From contig CALGEF010000291.1 in the NCBI GenBank assembly GCA_937881755.1, positions 1-36,208 of the forward strand: 36,208 nucleotides of DNA, given 5' to 3'. Position 1 is the stretch's first letter. Every line of letters begins with the position of its first letter. The notes under the pieces were generated by a model. It searched no databases and was not told the DNA's origin. It was given only the letters and a program-made list of their open reading frames with translations. This document shows, piece after piece, positions 1 to 9,927 of the stretch. The DNA comes from an uncultured Acidobacteriota bacterium (GTDB lineage Bacteria; Pseudomonadota; Alphaproteobacteria; Caulobacterales; Hyphomonadaceae). The position numbers and the translations under genes are program-made.

Positions 1-543
1 CAGGCCGTGCGACAGGATCTGTCTGGCGACCTCGAACTGCTGCGCCACGATCGCAGCGATGCCCACCGGATTGGCTGCGTCGATGACCGAGCGCATCTTG
101 GTGCCGAAAATGCCCTTGGCCACGGCGCGCTCCAGCAGCGCCTCAAGGCCGGTGATCGGCTTCATCAGCTGCACACCGTCCCTGCCGGCTTCCAGGCCTT
201 TGTCGACCTTCAGGAACGGCACGACGCTGCGCCTTGTCCACAGATACTCAGCGGTCGCAATACCGTCGATCGCGCCGTCCATCGTGCGCTCGAACAGGAT
301 CGCGCCGATCACTTTCTCGCCGCTGAAGGCAGGCGATTTGATGATCCGGGCGCGCATGTCGTGGATCAGGCTGTACATTTCCTCGTCGGTAGACCAGGCG
401 CCTTCCTCGATGCCGTACTGGCGCAGCGCCTTGGGGGTCGAGCCGCCCGACTGGTCGAGCGCGGCAATGAAGCCAGCCTTTTGCGACATCTGCCGCGCCA
501 TGTCCGCATTGCCCAGTGTCATCGTGATATCCATGTCTGCCAT
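1..543 (-). CDS. class I fructose-bisphosphate aldolase (C-terminus truncated by window edge)
   Basis: Reverse-strand translation from ATG at 543: MADMDITMTLGNADMARQMSQKAGFIAALDQSGGSTPKALRQYGIEE...; the FIAALDQSGGSTPKAL motif is typical of class I FBA; open to window edge; next to pgk and gap. Confidence 0.9.
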   Translation of the reverse strand, partial: MADMDITMTLGNADMARQMSQKAGFIAALDQSGGSTPKALRQYGIEEGAWSTDEEMYSLIHDMRARIIKSPAFSGEKVIGAILFERTMDGAIDGIATAEYLWTRRSVVPFLKVDKGLEAGRDGVQLMKPITGLEALLERAVAKGIFGTKMRSVIDAANPVGIAAIVAQQFEVARQILSHGL

Positions 544-800
544 TGTCCCGACCTCGTGTTCGTACCCGAAGATATTGTGTTCGTCTGCATCCGCCGCGCC
601 GGTTACCGGGCTGCGGGCCGCTGTCACGCTTTGAAACAGGAACCGGGCCGGAATTCGGGCCGTTGTCTCAATTGGCGCAGCGTCCGCTGACGGACTTTCC
701 AGACTGCCCTATATTCAAGTGCCGTGCCGGAAAAGACAGACAACGTTGCCATGCTGCAAACGATCCCCGGCATGCCTTTCGGGCCGCAAACCGGCCTCGA

Positions 801-2015
801 TCAGGTCAGCGCGCTTCCGGAAGCGGTCAGGGCCTGGACGCCCGGCAATTCCTTGCCCTCCATCCATTCGAGGAAGGCGCCGCCGGCAGTCGAGACAAAG
901 GTGAAGTCCTGCGCGGCACCGGCATGGTGCAAGGCCGCGACCGTATCGCCGCCGCCCGCGACCGCCACCAGCTTTCCGGCCCTGGCGCGCGCCGCGGCGG
1001 CCCTGGCGGCAGACACCGTCGCCTTGTCGAAGGGCTCCAGTTCGAACGCCCCGAGCGGGCCGTTCCAGACCAACGTCCTGGCGACATCCATGGCAGCCGC
1101 CAGGATCGCAACCGATTGCGGGCCCGCATCGAGGATCATCTCGTCATCGGACACCTCGTCGAGGCCGCAGGTGCGGTGCGCGGCATGTGCCTTGAACTCC
1201 TTCGCCACAACCAGGTCGCGGGGCAGCAGGATGTCGCAGCCGGCGGCCCTGGCGATGGCCTCGATTTCCTTCGCCGTGTCGATGAGGTCGCGTTCGCACA
1301 GCGATTTGCCCACGGTGTGCCCGCGCGCGAACAGGAAGGTGTTGGCCATGCCGCCGCCAATTGCCAGCGCGTCGACCCTGGTCACGAGGTGTTTCAGGAG
1401 TTCGATCTTGGACGAGACCTTCGCCCCGCCCACGACGGCCAGCACCGGGCGGACCGGGCGTCCCAGCGCCTTGTCGAGGGCGTCGAGTTCCTCTTCCATG
1501 TTGATGCCGGCATAAGCAGGCAGCAGTTCGGCCAGCACAGCCGTCGTCACGTGCCGGCGGTGCGCGGCGGAGAAGGCATCATTGACGTAGAGGTTGCCAA
1601 GCGCGGCGATTTCCCTGGCGAGTTCAAGGTCGCCCTTCTCCTCGCCTTTGCAGAAGCGGGTATTCTCCAGCAGGATCACACCGGCAGGTTTCAGGTCGGC
1701 AATCGCCTTCTTCGCATGCTCGCCCTTGCAGTCGGCGACGAAGCTGACATTCGCGCCGAGTACCCTGGCGAATGCGCCTGCGATCGGCGCCAGGCTGAGT
1801 TCTGCAACGCGCTGACCCTCCGGGCGTCCGAAATGCGAGAGCAGCGCCACCCTGGCCCCCGCCGTGCGCAGGCTTTGCACCGTGTCGACAGCGGCACGCA
1901 GGCGCGTATCGTCCGTGACCAGGCCATTCTCCATCGGCACGTTGAAGTCGACCCGGACCAGCGCGACCTTGCCGGTGAGATTGCCTGCGTCAGAGATGCG
2001 TTTGAAGTTATGCAT
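801..2015 (-). CDS. pgk: phosphoglycerate kinase
   Basis: [41 protein letters not shown]... and [14 protein letters not shown] are characteristic of PGK; start trimmed from the longer ORF. Confidence 0.97.
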   Translation of the reverse strand: MHNFKRISDAGNLTGKVALVRVDFNVPMENGLVTDDTRLRAAVDTVQSLRTAGARVALLSHFGRPEGQRVAELSLAPIAGAFARVLGANVSFVADCKGEHAKKAIADLKPAGVILLENTRFCKGEEKGDLELAREIAALGNLYVNDAFSAAHRRHVTTAVLAELLPAYAGINMEEELDALDKALGRPVRPVLAVVGGAKVSSKIELLKHLVTRVDALAIGGGMANTFLFARGHTVGKSLCERDLIDTAKEIEAIARAAGCDILLPRDLVVAKEFKAHAAHRTCGLDEVSDDEMILDAGPQSVAILAAAMDVARTLVWNGPLGAFELEPFDKATVSAARAAAARARAGKLVAVAGGGDTVAALHHAGAAQDFTFVSTAGGAFLEWMEGKELPGVQALTASGSALT

Positions 2016-2029
2016 GTCGGCCTGCCGGA

Positions 2030-3040
2030 CTAGATCAGCTTTGCCAGCGCCACAGCGGTGTCGGCCATGCGTGTCGAGAAGCCCCACTCGTTGTCATACC
2101 AGGTCATGATCGACACGAAATTGCCGTCCATCACCTTGGTCTGGTCGAGATGGAAGATCGACGAGCGCGCGTCGTGGATGAAGTCCACCGACACGTTCGG
2201 CTGATCGGTGAAACCGAGAATGCCTTTCAGCGGGCCGCTGGTCGCAGCGGCGACGATGGCGGCGTTCACCTCGTCCACCGTGGTGTGTTTCCTGGCCATG
2301 AATTTCAGGTCGACGAGCGAAACGTTCGGCGTCGGCACACGCACGGAAATTCCGTCCAGCTTGCCCTTCAGTTCAGGCAGCACCAGGCCGACCGCCTTGG
2401 CGGCGCCGGTCGAGGTCGGGATCATCGAGAGGGCCGCGGCGCGGCCGCGGTACAGGTCCTTGTGCATCTGGTCGAGCGAGGGCTGGTCATTCGTGTACGA
2501 ATGGATCGTCGTCATCATGCCCTTGTCGATGCCGACAGCGGCGTTCAGCACCTGCGCGACCGGCGCGAGGCAGTTGGTGGTACAAGAGGCGTTCGAGACG
2601 ACCATGTGCTCCTTCCTGAGCTTGTCATGGTTGACGCCATAGACGACCGTCAGGTCGGCGCCATCTGCCGGCGCCGACACCAGCACGCGCCTGGCGCCGG
2701 CGGCCAGGTGGGCCGAGGCCTTGTCCTTGCTCGTGAAGATGCCGGTGCATTCCATCGCGATATCGACGTCCAGTTCGCGGTGCGGCAGGTCCTTGGGGTC
2801 GCGGATCGCGGTGACGAGGATCGGCTTGCCGTTGATGACGATCCTGTCGCCGTCGACCTTCACGTCGGCCGGGAAGCGGCCATGCACGGAGTCGAAGCGC
2901 AGCAGGTGGGCGTTCGTTTCAACCGGGCCGAGGTCATTGATGGCCACGACTTCGATGTCGGTGCGGCCATGTTCGATAATCGAGCGCAGGACGAGGCGGC
3001 CGATCCGGCCAAAACCATTGATTGTAACACGAACGGCCAT
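2030..3040 (-). CDS. gap: type I glyceraldehyde-3-phosphate dehydrogenase
   Basis: [19 protein letters not shown]..., catalytic [17 protein letters not shown] motif, 336 aa. Confidence 0.98.
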   Translation of the reverse strand: MAVRVTINGFGRIGRLVLRSIIEHGRTDIEVVAINDLGPVETNAHLLRFDSVHGRFPADVKVDGDRIVINGKPILVTAIRDPKDLPHRELDVDIAMECTGIFTSKDKASAHLAAGARRVLVSAPADGADLTVVYGVNHDKLRKEHMVVSNASCTTNCLAPVAQVLNAAVGIDKGMMTTIHSYTNDQPSLDQMHKDLYRGRAAALSMIPTSTGAAKAVGLVLPELKGKLDGISVRVPTPNVSLVDLKFMARKHTTVDEVNAAIVAAATSGPLKGILGFTDQPNVSVDFIHDARSSIFHLDQTKVMDGNFVSIMTWYDNEWGFSTRMADTAVALAKLI

Positions 3041-3256
3041 CTTTTTCTCCTGTCAGGCGAGGTATCTTGCGTCTTTTGTGCCGTTTACTGGCGCTGGTCC
3101 CCTGCGTCCATCCGTATTCCGTGCGGCACCGCGCCGCGAATTTTACGCCGGGGAAACAGGCATCGGCTCAGCTGCCAGCCTTCAAGGCGCGTGCAACCCG
3201 CCCGGGTGGACATGACCGGCGGCCCCTTCTAGGCCCATCCCGGAAAGAGGCGGCGC

Positions 3257-4195
3257 ATGACCAGCACACAAGGGCAGGGAACTTTCGGCGGGCGCCCGGC
3301 GCTCGACTGGGTCCTGTTCGGCCTCCTCTCGGTCATCTGGGCCGGGGCCTATCCGATGACCCGCGCCGCCGTCGGCAAGGGCCTGGACACTGGCCTTCCC
3401 GCCGAATGGGTGTTGCCGGGCCGGCTCTGCATCGGCGCGGTCTTCCTCTGGATCGTCCTGATCGCCTCCCGAAAGCATCTGCCCCCGCTGAGCGACCGCA
3501 AACGCTGGGCCTCCATCGTCGGCATGGGCCTTGTCGGCTCGGTTATCCCCTTCTTCTTCATCACCACGGCGCAGGAGACGGTGAACTCCAGCCTCGCCGC
3601 GCTCTACGCCGCCGCCTCGCCGGTCTTCGTCGCCGTCGGCGCCAATCTGCTGTTTGCCGAGGAAAAGATGACCGCGCGCACCGGTTTCGGCGTCGCGCTC
3701 GGCTTTGTCGGTGTCGCGGTCCTGTTCGGGCCGGAAGCGCTCAGGGGGCTCGGCTCTGCCAGCACGCTGGCGCAGGTTTTTCTGCTGATCGCCACGCTCG
3801 CCTACGCCCTCAGCACCCTGATCGCGCGCGGCGCCCCGCCGATGGATGCCATCGCCTTCGCCGCCAGCTACGCCACGGTCTCCGCCTGCGCGTCCCTGCC
3901 GCTGGCACTGACGGTTGATCCGGCCACCGTCACAGCCAGCTGGGTCAACTGGCTCGCCGTGCTTGGCCTCGGCCTCGGCTCGTCCGGCATCGCGCAGGTC
4001 CTCTACATGACGCTGATCGCCCGGGCAGGCGCCACCTTCGTCTCCCTCAACGGATATTCCATCCCGGTCATCAGCGCGGCCTTCGGCTGGCTCTTCTTCC
4101 GGGAAACCCAAAGCTGGAACGCGGTGCTTGCGCTCCTGCTCATCCTCGGCGGGGTCTGGCTCGCCCGCAGCGGCGGCCGCGGACGCGCCGCCTAG
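3257..4195 (+). CDS. DMT superfamily (EamA) transporter
   Basis: 312 aa, about 10 predicted hydrophobic segments, two EamA-like halves (WAGAYPMTRAAV..., ITTAQETVNSSLAALYAAASPVFVA). Confidence 0.85.
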   Translation: MTSTQGQGTFGGRPALDWVLFGLLSVIWAGAYPMTRAAVGKGLDTGLPAEWVLPGRLCIGAVFLWIVLIASRKHLPPLSDRKRWASIVGMGLVGSVIPFFFITTAQETVNSSLAALYAAASPVFVAVGANLLFAEEKMTARTGFGVALGFVGVAVLFGPEALRGLGSASTLAQVFLLIATLAYALSTLIARGAPPMDAIAFAASYATVSACASLPLALTVDPATVTASWVNWLAVLGLGLGSSGIAQVLYMTLIARAGATFVSLNGYSIPVISAAFGWLFFRETQSWNAVLALLLILGGVWLARSGGRGRAA

Positions 4196-4557
4196 CGATA
4201 CGCCGCCACCGAACCGCGCACTTCCCCGTCGTCGTCGAACAGGAATGTCTCGGCGACGAGTTCCTCGCGGTGGTTCGTGTAAAGCAGGGTAATCGCATCA
4301 CTGCTGGTCAGCACGCTCTCCAGCTCGAAGAACAGTCCGGGCGAGCGCTCCAGCGCCTTCGTCCAATAGTCGCGCAGCGCCGCCTTGCCGGAGACGCTGG
4401 CCGCACCGCTGCCCATCACCAGCGCGATGCGCGGCGAGTGGAACACCACCCCGTCGGCATAATGCGCGAGGATGCGGTCAATATCCCGGTCATTCCAGGC
4501 AGACATCCAGGCCCGCGCGAAGGTTTCGGCCCGCGCGCGGTCAAGCGGTCGCTTCAT
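4192..4557 (-). CDS. SnoaL/NTF2-like nuclear transport factor 2 family protein
   Basis: 121 aa; ARAWMSAWNDRDIDRILAHYADGVVFHSPR...GKAALRDYWTKAL is typical of SnoaL-like domains. Confidence 0.8.
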   Translation of the reverse strand: MKRPLDRARAETFARAWMSAWNDRDIDRILAHYADGVVFHSPRIALVMGSGAASVSGKAALRDYWTKALERSPGLFFELESVLTSSDAITLLYTNHREELVAETFLFDDDGEVRGSVAAYR

Positions 4558-4566
4558 GACGATACT

Positions 4567-5841
4567 TCAGCCCTGGCCGTTGACCGCCAGCACATCCTCG
4601 ACCGTGCGCAGGCCCGGTTTCGGCGCCGTGACCAGCACGGCCATGTTGCCGGGCAGGTGCTTGTTGTCGAGCATCTTCTCGTGCGCGAGCGGAATGTCCG
4701 CCCACGGAAACACCTCCGACATGCCGGGATCGACCCGCCGGTTGATCACCAGCTGGTTGGCCTCGCTCGCCTGCTTGAGGTTGGCAAAGTGCGAGCCCTG
4801 AACGCGCTTCTGGCGCATCCACAGGAAGCGTGCATCCATGGTCAGGTTGAAGCCTGACGTACCGGCGCAGATCACCACCATGCCGCCGCGTTTCACGACG
4901 AACACCGAGACCGGGAAGGTCGATTCGCCCGGATGTTCGAACACCAGGTCGACGTCCTTCTTGCCCGTGATATCCCAGATCGCCTTGCCGAACTTGCGGC
5001 TCTCTTTCATGTAGTCGGCGAATTCCGGACCGTTGACCTTCGGCAGCTGTCCCCAGCATTTGAAGTCATTCCGGTTGATCACGCCCTTGGCGCCGAGGCT
5101 CATTACATAATCGCGCTTGTCTTCCGATGAGACCACGCCGATCGCGTTCGCACCGGTCACCGCGCAGAGCTGCACGGCAAAGCTACCGAGCCCGCCCGAG
5201 GCCCCCCAGACCAGCACATTGTCCGCTGGCGCCACGATATGCGGCTGGTGGCCGAACAGCATGCGGTAAGCCGTGGCGAGCGTCAGCGTGTAACAGGCCG
5301 CTTCTTCCCAGGTCAGGTGTTTCGGGCGCGGCATGCACTGGCGCGCCTGCACGCGGCAGAACTGCGCAAAGCTGCCGTCCGGTGTCTCATAGCCCCAGAT
5401 GCGCTGGCTCGGCGAATACATCGGGTCGCCGCCGTTGCATTCCTCGTCGTCACCATCGTCCTGGTTGCAGTGGATCACCACTTCGTCGCCCGGTTTAACG
5501 CGCGTGACGCGCTTGCCAACCGCCCAGACGATGCCCGAGGCATCGGAGCCGGCGACGTGAAAGGGTTGCTTGTGGCCGTCGAACGGGGAAATGGGCTCGC
5601 CGAGCGCGGCCCAGATGCCGTTATAGTTGACGCCCGCGGCCATCACGAGGACGAGCACTTCGTCCGAATCGATCTCCGGCACCGGCACCTGCTCAACCAG
5701 CATCGCGGTAGAGGGCCGGCCATGACGTTCGCGCCGGATCGTCCAGGCGTGCATCAGCTTCGGAACGTGAAACTCTGGCGGGATTTCGCCGACGTCGTAG
5801 ATGTCTTTTGTGACCCGGCCTGCCATTTTGGTCGCCATCAC
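4567..5841 (-). CDS. ccrA: crotonyl-CoA carboxylase/reductase
   Basis: 424 aa MDR-family reductase; HVAGSDASGIVWAVG...GDEVVIHCNQDDGDDEECNGGDPMYSPSQRIWGYETPDGSFAQF... and HLPGNMAVLVTAPKPGLRTVEDV are characteristic of CCR. Confidence 0.93.
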   Translation of the reverse strand: MMATKMAGRVTKDIYDVGEIPPEFHVPKLMHAWTIRRERHGRPSTAMLVEQVPVPEIDSDEVLVLVMAAGVNYNGIWAALGEPISPFDGHKQPFHVAGSDASGIVWAVGKRVTRVKPGDEVVIHCNQDDGDDEECNGGDPMYSPSQRIWGYETPDGSFAQFCRVQARQCMPRPKHLTWEEAACYTLTLATAYRMLFGHQPHIVAPADNVLVWGASGGLGSFAVQLCAVTGANAIGVVSSEDKRDYVMSLGAKGVINRNDFKCWGQLPKVNGPEFADYMKESRKFGKAIWDITGKKDVDLVFEHPGESTFPVSVFVVKRGGMVVICAGTSGFNLTMDARFLWMRQKRVQGSHFANLKQASEANQLVINRRVDPGMSEVFPWADIPLAHEKMLDNKHLPGNMAVLVTAPKPGLRTVEDVLAVNGQG

Positions 5842-5989
5842 TTTCCTCCGTTATGATCTGTATGTGCTGGCTGACACGCTCACGGTGTCTTCACAGCCCT
5901 GATTGGCGCTGGCACACTGGCAAGTGTCATGCCGCAGTGCAAGAATAATGTTGCGGTGCACAAGCCCCTCCAGATTCCGAGGCCCCCGC

Positions 5990-6880
5990 ATGCCCGTTTG
6001 TCCCGTCGTCCATTTAAATGGATCGTTTTTGCCGCTCGGCGAGGCTCATGTCTCGCCGCTGGACCGGGGTTTCCTGTTTGCCCATGCCGCCTACGAAGTC
6101 ACAGCCGTTTATGGCGGCCGCCCCGTCGATCTGGACGGCCACATCGCCCGGCTCATCCGGACGCTGGACGGAATCGCCATTCCGAACCCGCACGGCCCCG
6201 CCGGCTGGGAAGCGCTGCATACGCAACTGATCGTCCGCAACCAGTTCACCGAAGGCCTCGTCTATCTCGAAGTCACTGCCGGCGCCTATGACACGCGCGA
6301 CTTCGCCGGGCCGGAGACCTTCGTGCCGACCGTGTTCGCCTATGCCGATGCCAGGCCCCTGATCGGCGCCCCCGCCCGTGACGGGATCAAGGCGGTGTTC
6401 CTGAACGATACACGCTGGAAACGGCGCGACATGAAAACCACCCAGCTCCTCTCGCAGGGCCTCGCCTACCGCGCCGCCAGGGCTCAGGGCGCGGAAACCG
6501 CCTTCATGGTCGAGGACGGCTTCGTCACCGAAGCCGCCTCCGCCAATGCCTGGATCGTCACCAAATCCGGCGAGGTCATCACGCGGGACCTCTCCCCGGC
6601 GATCCTTCCGGGCATCACCCGAGCCGGCGTCATGGCCCTGCGCGGGAGGGGGGGCTTTACCATCACCGAGCGCGCCTTCACACCGGAGGAGGCCTTGATG
6701 GCCGCCGAAGCTTTCACGACCTCGGCCGGCGCCATGGTCGCCCCGGTAACGCATATCGATGGCCAGTCCATCGGCAACGGCAAGCCGGGGCCCGTCACCC
6801 GCAGGATCCAGCGGTTCTATTACGAAGCGATGGGCGCTGACGTGTCCTCCGCCGCGCCGTGGACGCTCGGGCGCGCCTGA
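5990..6880 (+). CDS. class IV PLP-dependent aminotransferase, D-amino-acid transaminase-like
   Basis: MPVCPVVHLNGSFLPLGEAHVSPLDRGFLFAHAAYEVTAVYGGRP...; candidate PLP lysine in DMKTTQLLSQ; TEAASANAWIV; start trimmed to ATG 5990. Confidence 0.85.
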   Translation: MPVCPVVHLNGSFLPLGEAHVSPLDRGFLFAHAAYEVTAVYGGRPVDLDGHIARLIRTLDGIAIPNPHGPAGWEALHTQLIVRNQFTEGLVYLEVTAGAYDTRDFAGPETFVPTVFAYADARPLIGAPARDGIKAVFLNDTRWKRRDMKTTQLLSQGLAYRAARAQGAETAFMVEDGFVTEAASANAWIVTKSGEVITRDLSPAILPGITRAGVMALRGRGGFTITERAFTPEEALMAAEAFTTSAGAMVAPVTHIDGQSIGNGKPGPVTRRIQRFYYEAMGADVSSAAPWTLGRA

Positions 6881-7128
6881 AGTACGGCGCGGGTCTTCAT
6901 AGCGAGGATGAGCGCGGCGAGGACGAGCGTGATGGCATTCGCCATGATGATCGGAAGTGCACTTTCCAAGACGCCGTAAACCAGCCAGGCCGCCACCCCG
7001 ATCGTGAACAGGGCATACATGGCCAGCGAAATGCCCTCCGTCTTGCCCGTGCGCAGCACGAGCCAGGCTTGCGGCACGAACGACAGTGTCGTCAGGAAAG
7101 CGCCGATGAAGCCGAAAATGTCCGTCAC
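6820..7128 (-). CDS. SemiSWEET family (MtN3/saliva, PQ-loop) transporter
   Basis: 102 aa, 3 TM segments; IGFIGAFLTTLSFVPQAWLVLRTGKTEGISLAMYALFTIGVAAWLVYG. Confidence 0.85.
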   Translation of the reverse strand: MTDIFGFIGAFLTTLSFVPQAWLVLRTGKTEGISLAMYALFTIGVAAWLVYGVLESALPIIMANAITLVLAALILAMKTRAVLQARPSVHGAAEDTSAPIAS

Positions 7129-7183
7129 CTGATCGCGCTCCTGCTGGCCTGCCTGCGCCTGCTAGGCCGCTTCGGTGCCCGCG

Positions 7184-7714
7184 TCACCGCCGGTCGGTGT
7201 CGATGATCTCGCCTTCAAGGATGATGCTCTCGGCCGGCGCTGTCTCCGCCGGCGCACGCCCTGGCACTGCCTGCACCGGTGCCAGCTGCGCGCTCAGCGC
7301 ATTCGCCAGCAGCGCTGCGCCGCAGGAAAGCCCGATCACCACAAGGTCCGGCCAGCCCAGGCTACGCGACAGGGCCGTATCGCGAAACAGCGCCAGCACG
7401 CCGAGGGTAACCACGAACAGGCCCGTCAGCAGGCCGAAGCGGACTGCCAGTCCGGTCGCCAGGCTACCTGCACTGGACGGGATCGCGATGCCCAGCGCCT
7501 TGCCGAAACGCCGTCGCTCGAACAGGCTGACGGCCAGCATCGCGGCCGCCAGCGCGCCGATCGACAGCCAGCCGCGCTCGAGGATTGCCATCAGCACCGC
7601 CCCTGCCGGAAAGGCGAGCAGGGAGCCTGCGCGCAGCGACAGGGCGGTCTTCAGCGTGGCGAGAGGATCTTGGTTGGGGCGGGGCACTTGTCCTGGTCCC
7701 TCATTGGTCGACAT
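7184..7714 (-). CDS. hypothetical membrane protein
   Basis: 176 aa from ATG 7714 (MSTNEGPGQVPRPNQDPLATLKTALSLRAGSLLAFPAGAVLM...); several hydrophobic segments; hydrophilic C-terminus ILEGEIIDTDRR. Confidence 0.65.
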   Translation of the reverse strand: MSTNEGPGQVPRPNQDPLATLKTALSLRAGSLLAFPAGAVLMAILERGWLSIGALAAAMLAVSLFERRRFGKALGIAIPSSAGSLATGLAVRFGLLTGLFVVTLGVLALFRDTALSRSLGWPDLVVIGLSCGAALLANALSAQLAPVQAVPGRAPAETAPAESIILEGEIIDTDRR

Positions 7715-7838
7715 CAATGCCCGAGATGTCGTGGTTCGCGGTCTGCATTCAAGCGGCCAGTGGCAGAGTTTTGCCGGGCCTTGCCAGCAGGCAGGGGCTC
7801 GGCCATGTTGCGCCGCAACAGAAGGGGAGGGCAGGCCG

Positions 7839-9833
7839 ATGAGCAAGCCGGATAAAAACTACCAGCACGCACCCGAAGAGCCTTGGATCTTCCGAACCTA
7901 TGCGGGCCATTCGACGGCCACGAAGTCGAACGAACTGTACCGTCTGAACCTTTCCAAGGGCCAGACCGGTCTCTCCATCGCCTTCGACCTGCCAACCCAG
8001 ACGGCCTATGACGCCGACCATATCCTCAGCAAAGGGGAAGTCGGGAAGGTCGGCGTGCCGGTCAAACACCTCGGCGACATGCGCCTCCTGTTCGACCAGC
8101 TGCCGCTGGAGCAGATGAACACCTCGATGACGATCAACGCCCCGGCCGCCTGGATGCTGGCCCTCTATGTGGCGCTGGCGGATGAGCGCGGCGAGAGCCG
8201 CAGGAAACTTCGCGGAACCACCCAGAACGACATCGTCAAGGAATACCTCTCCCGCGGCACCTACGTGTTCCCGCCGGAGCCATCGCTGCGCCTGATCGGG
8301 GACATGGTCAGCTGGTGCTATACTGAGGTTCCGAAATGGAACCCCATGAACGTCTGCTCCTACCACCTCCAGGAAGCCGGTGCCACGCCGGAACAGGAGC
8401 TCGCCTATGCCCTCGCCACGGCCATCGCTGTGCTGGATACAGTGAAGGCTGGCGGACAGGTTCCGGAATCAGACTTTGAAACCGTCTTTGGCCGGATTTC
8501 CTTCTTCGTGAACGCCGGAGTGCGTTTCGTAACGGAACTATGCAAGATGCGCGCGTTCGTGGACCTCTGGGAAGAGATCGGCCGGGAGCGCTACGGTGTC
8601 AGCGATCCGAAGGCGCTGCTCTTCCGCTACGGCGTTCAGGTCAACTCCCTGGGTCTCACCGAGCCTCAACCCGAAAACAACGTCTACCGCATCCTGATCG
8701 AAGCCCTCGCCGTTACCCTCTCCAAAAAAGCCCGCTGCCGCGCCCTGCAGCTGCCCGCCTGGAACGAAGCGATGGGCCTGCCGCGTCCGTGGGACCAGCA
8801 ATGGTCGCTCCGCCTGCAACAGATCCTTGCCTACGAGACCGACCTGCTCGAGTTCGAGGACATCTTCGATGGCAGCCATGTGATTGATGCCAAGACCGAA
8901 GAGCTGAAACAGAAAGCCCGCGCCACTCTGGCGAAGATCGATGAGATTGGCGGGGCGAAAGACGCGATCGGCTTCATGAAGGAAAGCCTCGTCGGCGCGC
9001 ATATCGAGCGGATCCGCGCCATCGAATCCGGCGCGCTGAAAGTGGTCGGCGTCAACGCCTATACGGAAACCGAAACGAGTCCCCTCGGCTCCGGTGACGG
9101 CGCCATCATGACGGTCGACCCCGCCGAAGAAGCGGCGCAGGTGCGCGACCTGAAGGCCTGGCGCGCCGGCCGCGATGGCAAGGCGGCCACCGCCGCGCTC
9201 GCGGCCCTGCGCGCCGCAGCCGCCGAGAACCGCAACATCATGGAGCCGTCCATCGCCTGCGCGGTAGCGGGCGTCACCACCGGGGAGTGGGGCAGCGTCC
9301 TGCGCGAAGTGTTCGGCGAGTTCCGCGCGCCGACCGGTGTCGCGCTCGTCGTCGGCTCGGATGGCGGCGAGGACATCGAGGCCGTCAAGATCGAAGTCGC
9401 CCGCGTCTCGAAGGCCCTCGGCCGTACACTGACATATGTGCTCGGCAAGCCTGGCCTCGATGGCCACTCCAACGGCGCCGAACAGATCGCCGCGCGCGGC
9501 CGCGCCGTCGGCATGGAAGTCGTCTACGAAGGCATCCGCTTCACGCCCGCCGAAATCGCCGCGCAGGCCAGGGCCGCGAACGCGCATGTCGTCGGCCTGT
9601 CGATCCTGTCGGGCAGCCATCTCGATCTCGTGCGCGAGACGATCGCCGAACTGCGCGCCGCCGGCCTTGGCGACGTGCCAGTCGTCGTCGGCGGCATCAT
9701 CCCGCCGGAAGATGCGCGCGCCCTGAAACAGATGGGCATCGCGCGTGTCTATACGCCCAAGGATTTCCGTATCACCGAAATCATGGACGACGTGACCAGG
9801 CTTGTCGAAAAAGCCTGGCTTGTGAAGGGATAG
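7839..9833 (+). CDS. ecm: (2R)-ethylmalonyl-CoA mutase (MeaA-type B12-dependent mutase)
   Basis: MSKPDKNYQHAPEEPWIFRTYAGHSTATKSNELYRLNLSKGQTGLSIAFDLPTQTAYDAD...; C-terminal cobalamin-binding domain with LGKPGLDGHSNGAEQIA (DxHxxG). Confidence 0.92.
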   Translation: MSKPDKNYQHAPEEPWIFRTYAGHSTATKSNELYRLNLSKGQTGLSIAFDLPTQTAYDADHILSKGEVGKVGVPVKHLGDMRLLFDQLPLEQMNTSMTINAPAAWMLALYVALADERGESRRKLRGTTQNDIVKEYLSRGTYVFPPEPSLRLIGDMVSWCYTEVPKWNPMNVCSYHLQEAGATPEQELAYALATAIAVLDTVKAGGQVPESDFETVFGRISFFVNAGVRFVTELCKMRAFVDLWEEIGRERYGVSDPKALLFRYGVQVNSLGLTEPQPENNVYRILIEALAVTLSKKARCRALQLPAWNEAMGLPRPWDQQWSLRLQQILAYETDLLEFEDIFDGSHVIDAKTEELKQKARATLAKIDEIGGAKDAIGFMKESLVGAHIERIRAIESGALKVVGVNAYTETETSPLGSGDGAIMTVDPAEEAAQVRDLKAWRAGRDGKAATAALAALRAAAAENRNIMEPSIACAVAGVTTGEWGSVLREVFGEFRAPTGVALVVGSDGGEDIEAVKIEVARVSKALGRTLTYVLGKPGLDGHSNGAEQIAARGRAVGMEVVYEGIRFTPAEIAAQARAANAHVVGLSILSGSHLDLVRETIAELRAAGLGDVPVVVGGIIPPEDARALKQMGIARVYTPKDFRITEIMDDVTRLVEKAWLVKG

Positions 9834-9927
9834 AGCCAGCTTTCTGTAGGCTGACTTGCCGTCTCGCCGCAAAGCGGCCTATCCCGGCGCCATTTCTCCG
9901 AGCCGGGCACAGAATGAGGCCTTCGCA

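Noticed and set aside
543-2033. 496-aa + strand ORF antisense to pgk
   Set aside because: Shadow ORF; pgk on the minus strand is unambiguous.
2150-3232. 360-aa + strand ORF antisense to gap
   Set aside because: Shadow ORF; gap is unambiguous.
3182-4111. 309-aa minus-strand ORF antisense to the DMT transporter
   Set aside because: Glu/Gly/Arg/Asp-rich reverse complement of TM-coding sequence; no family signature.
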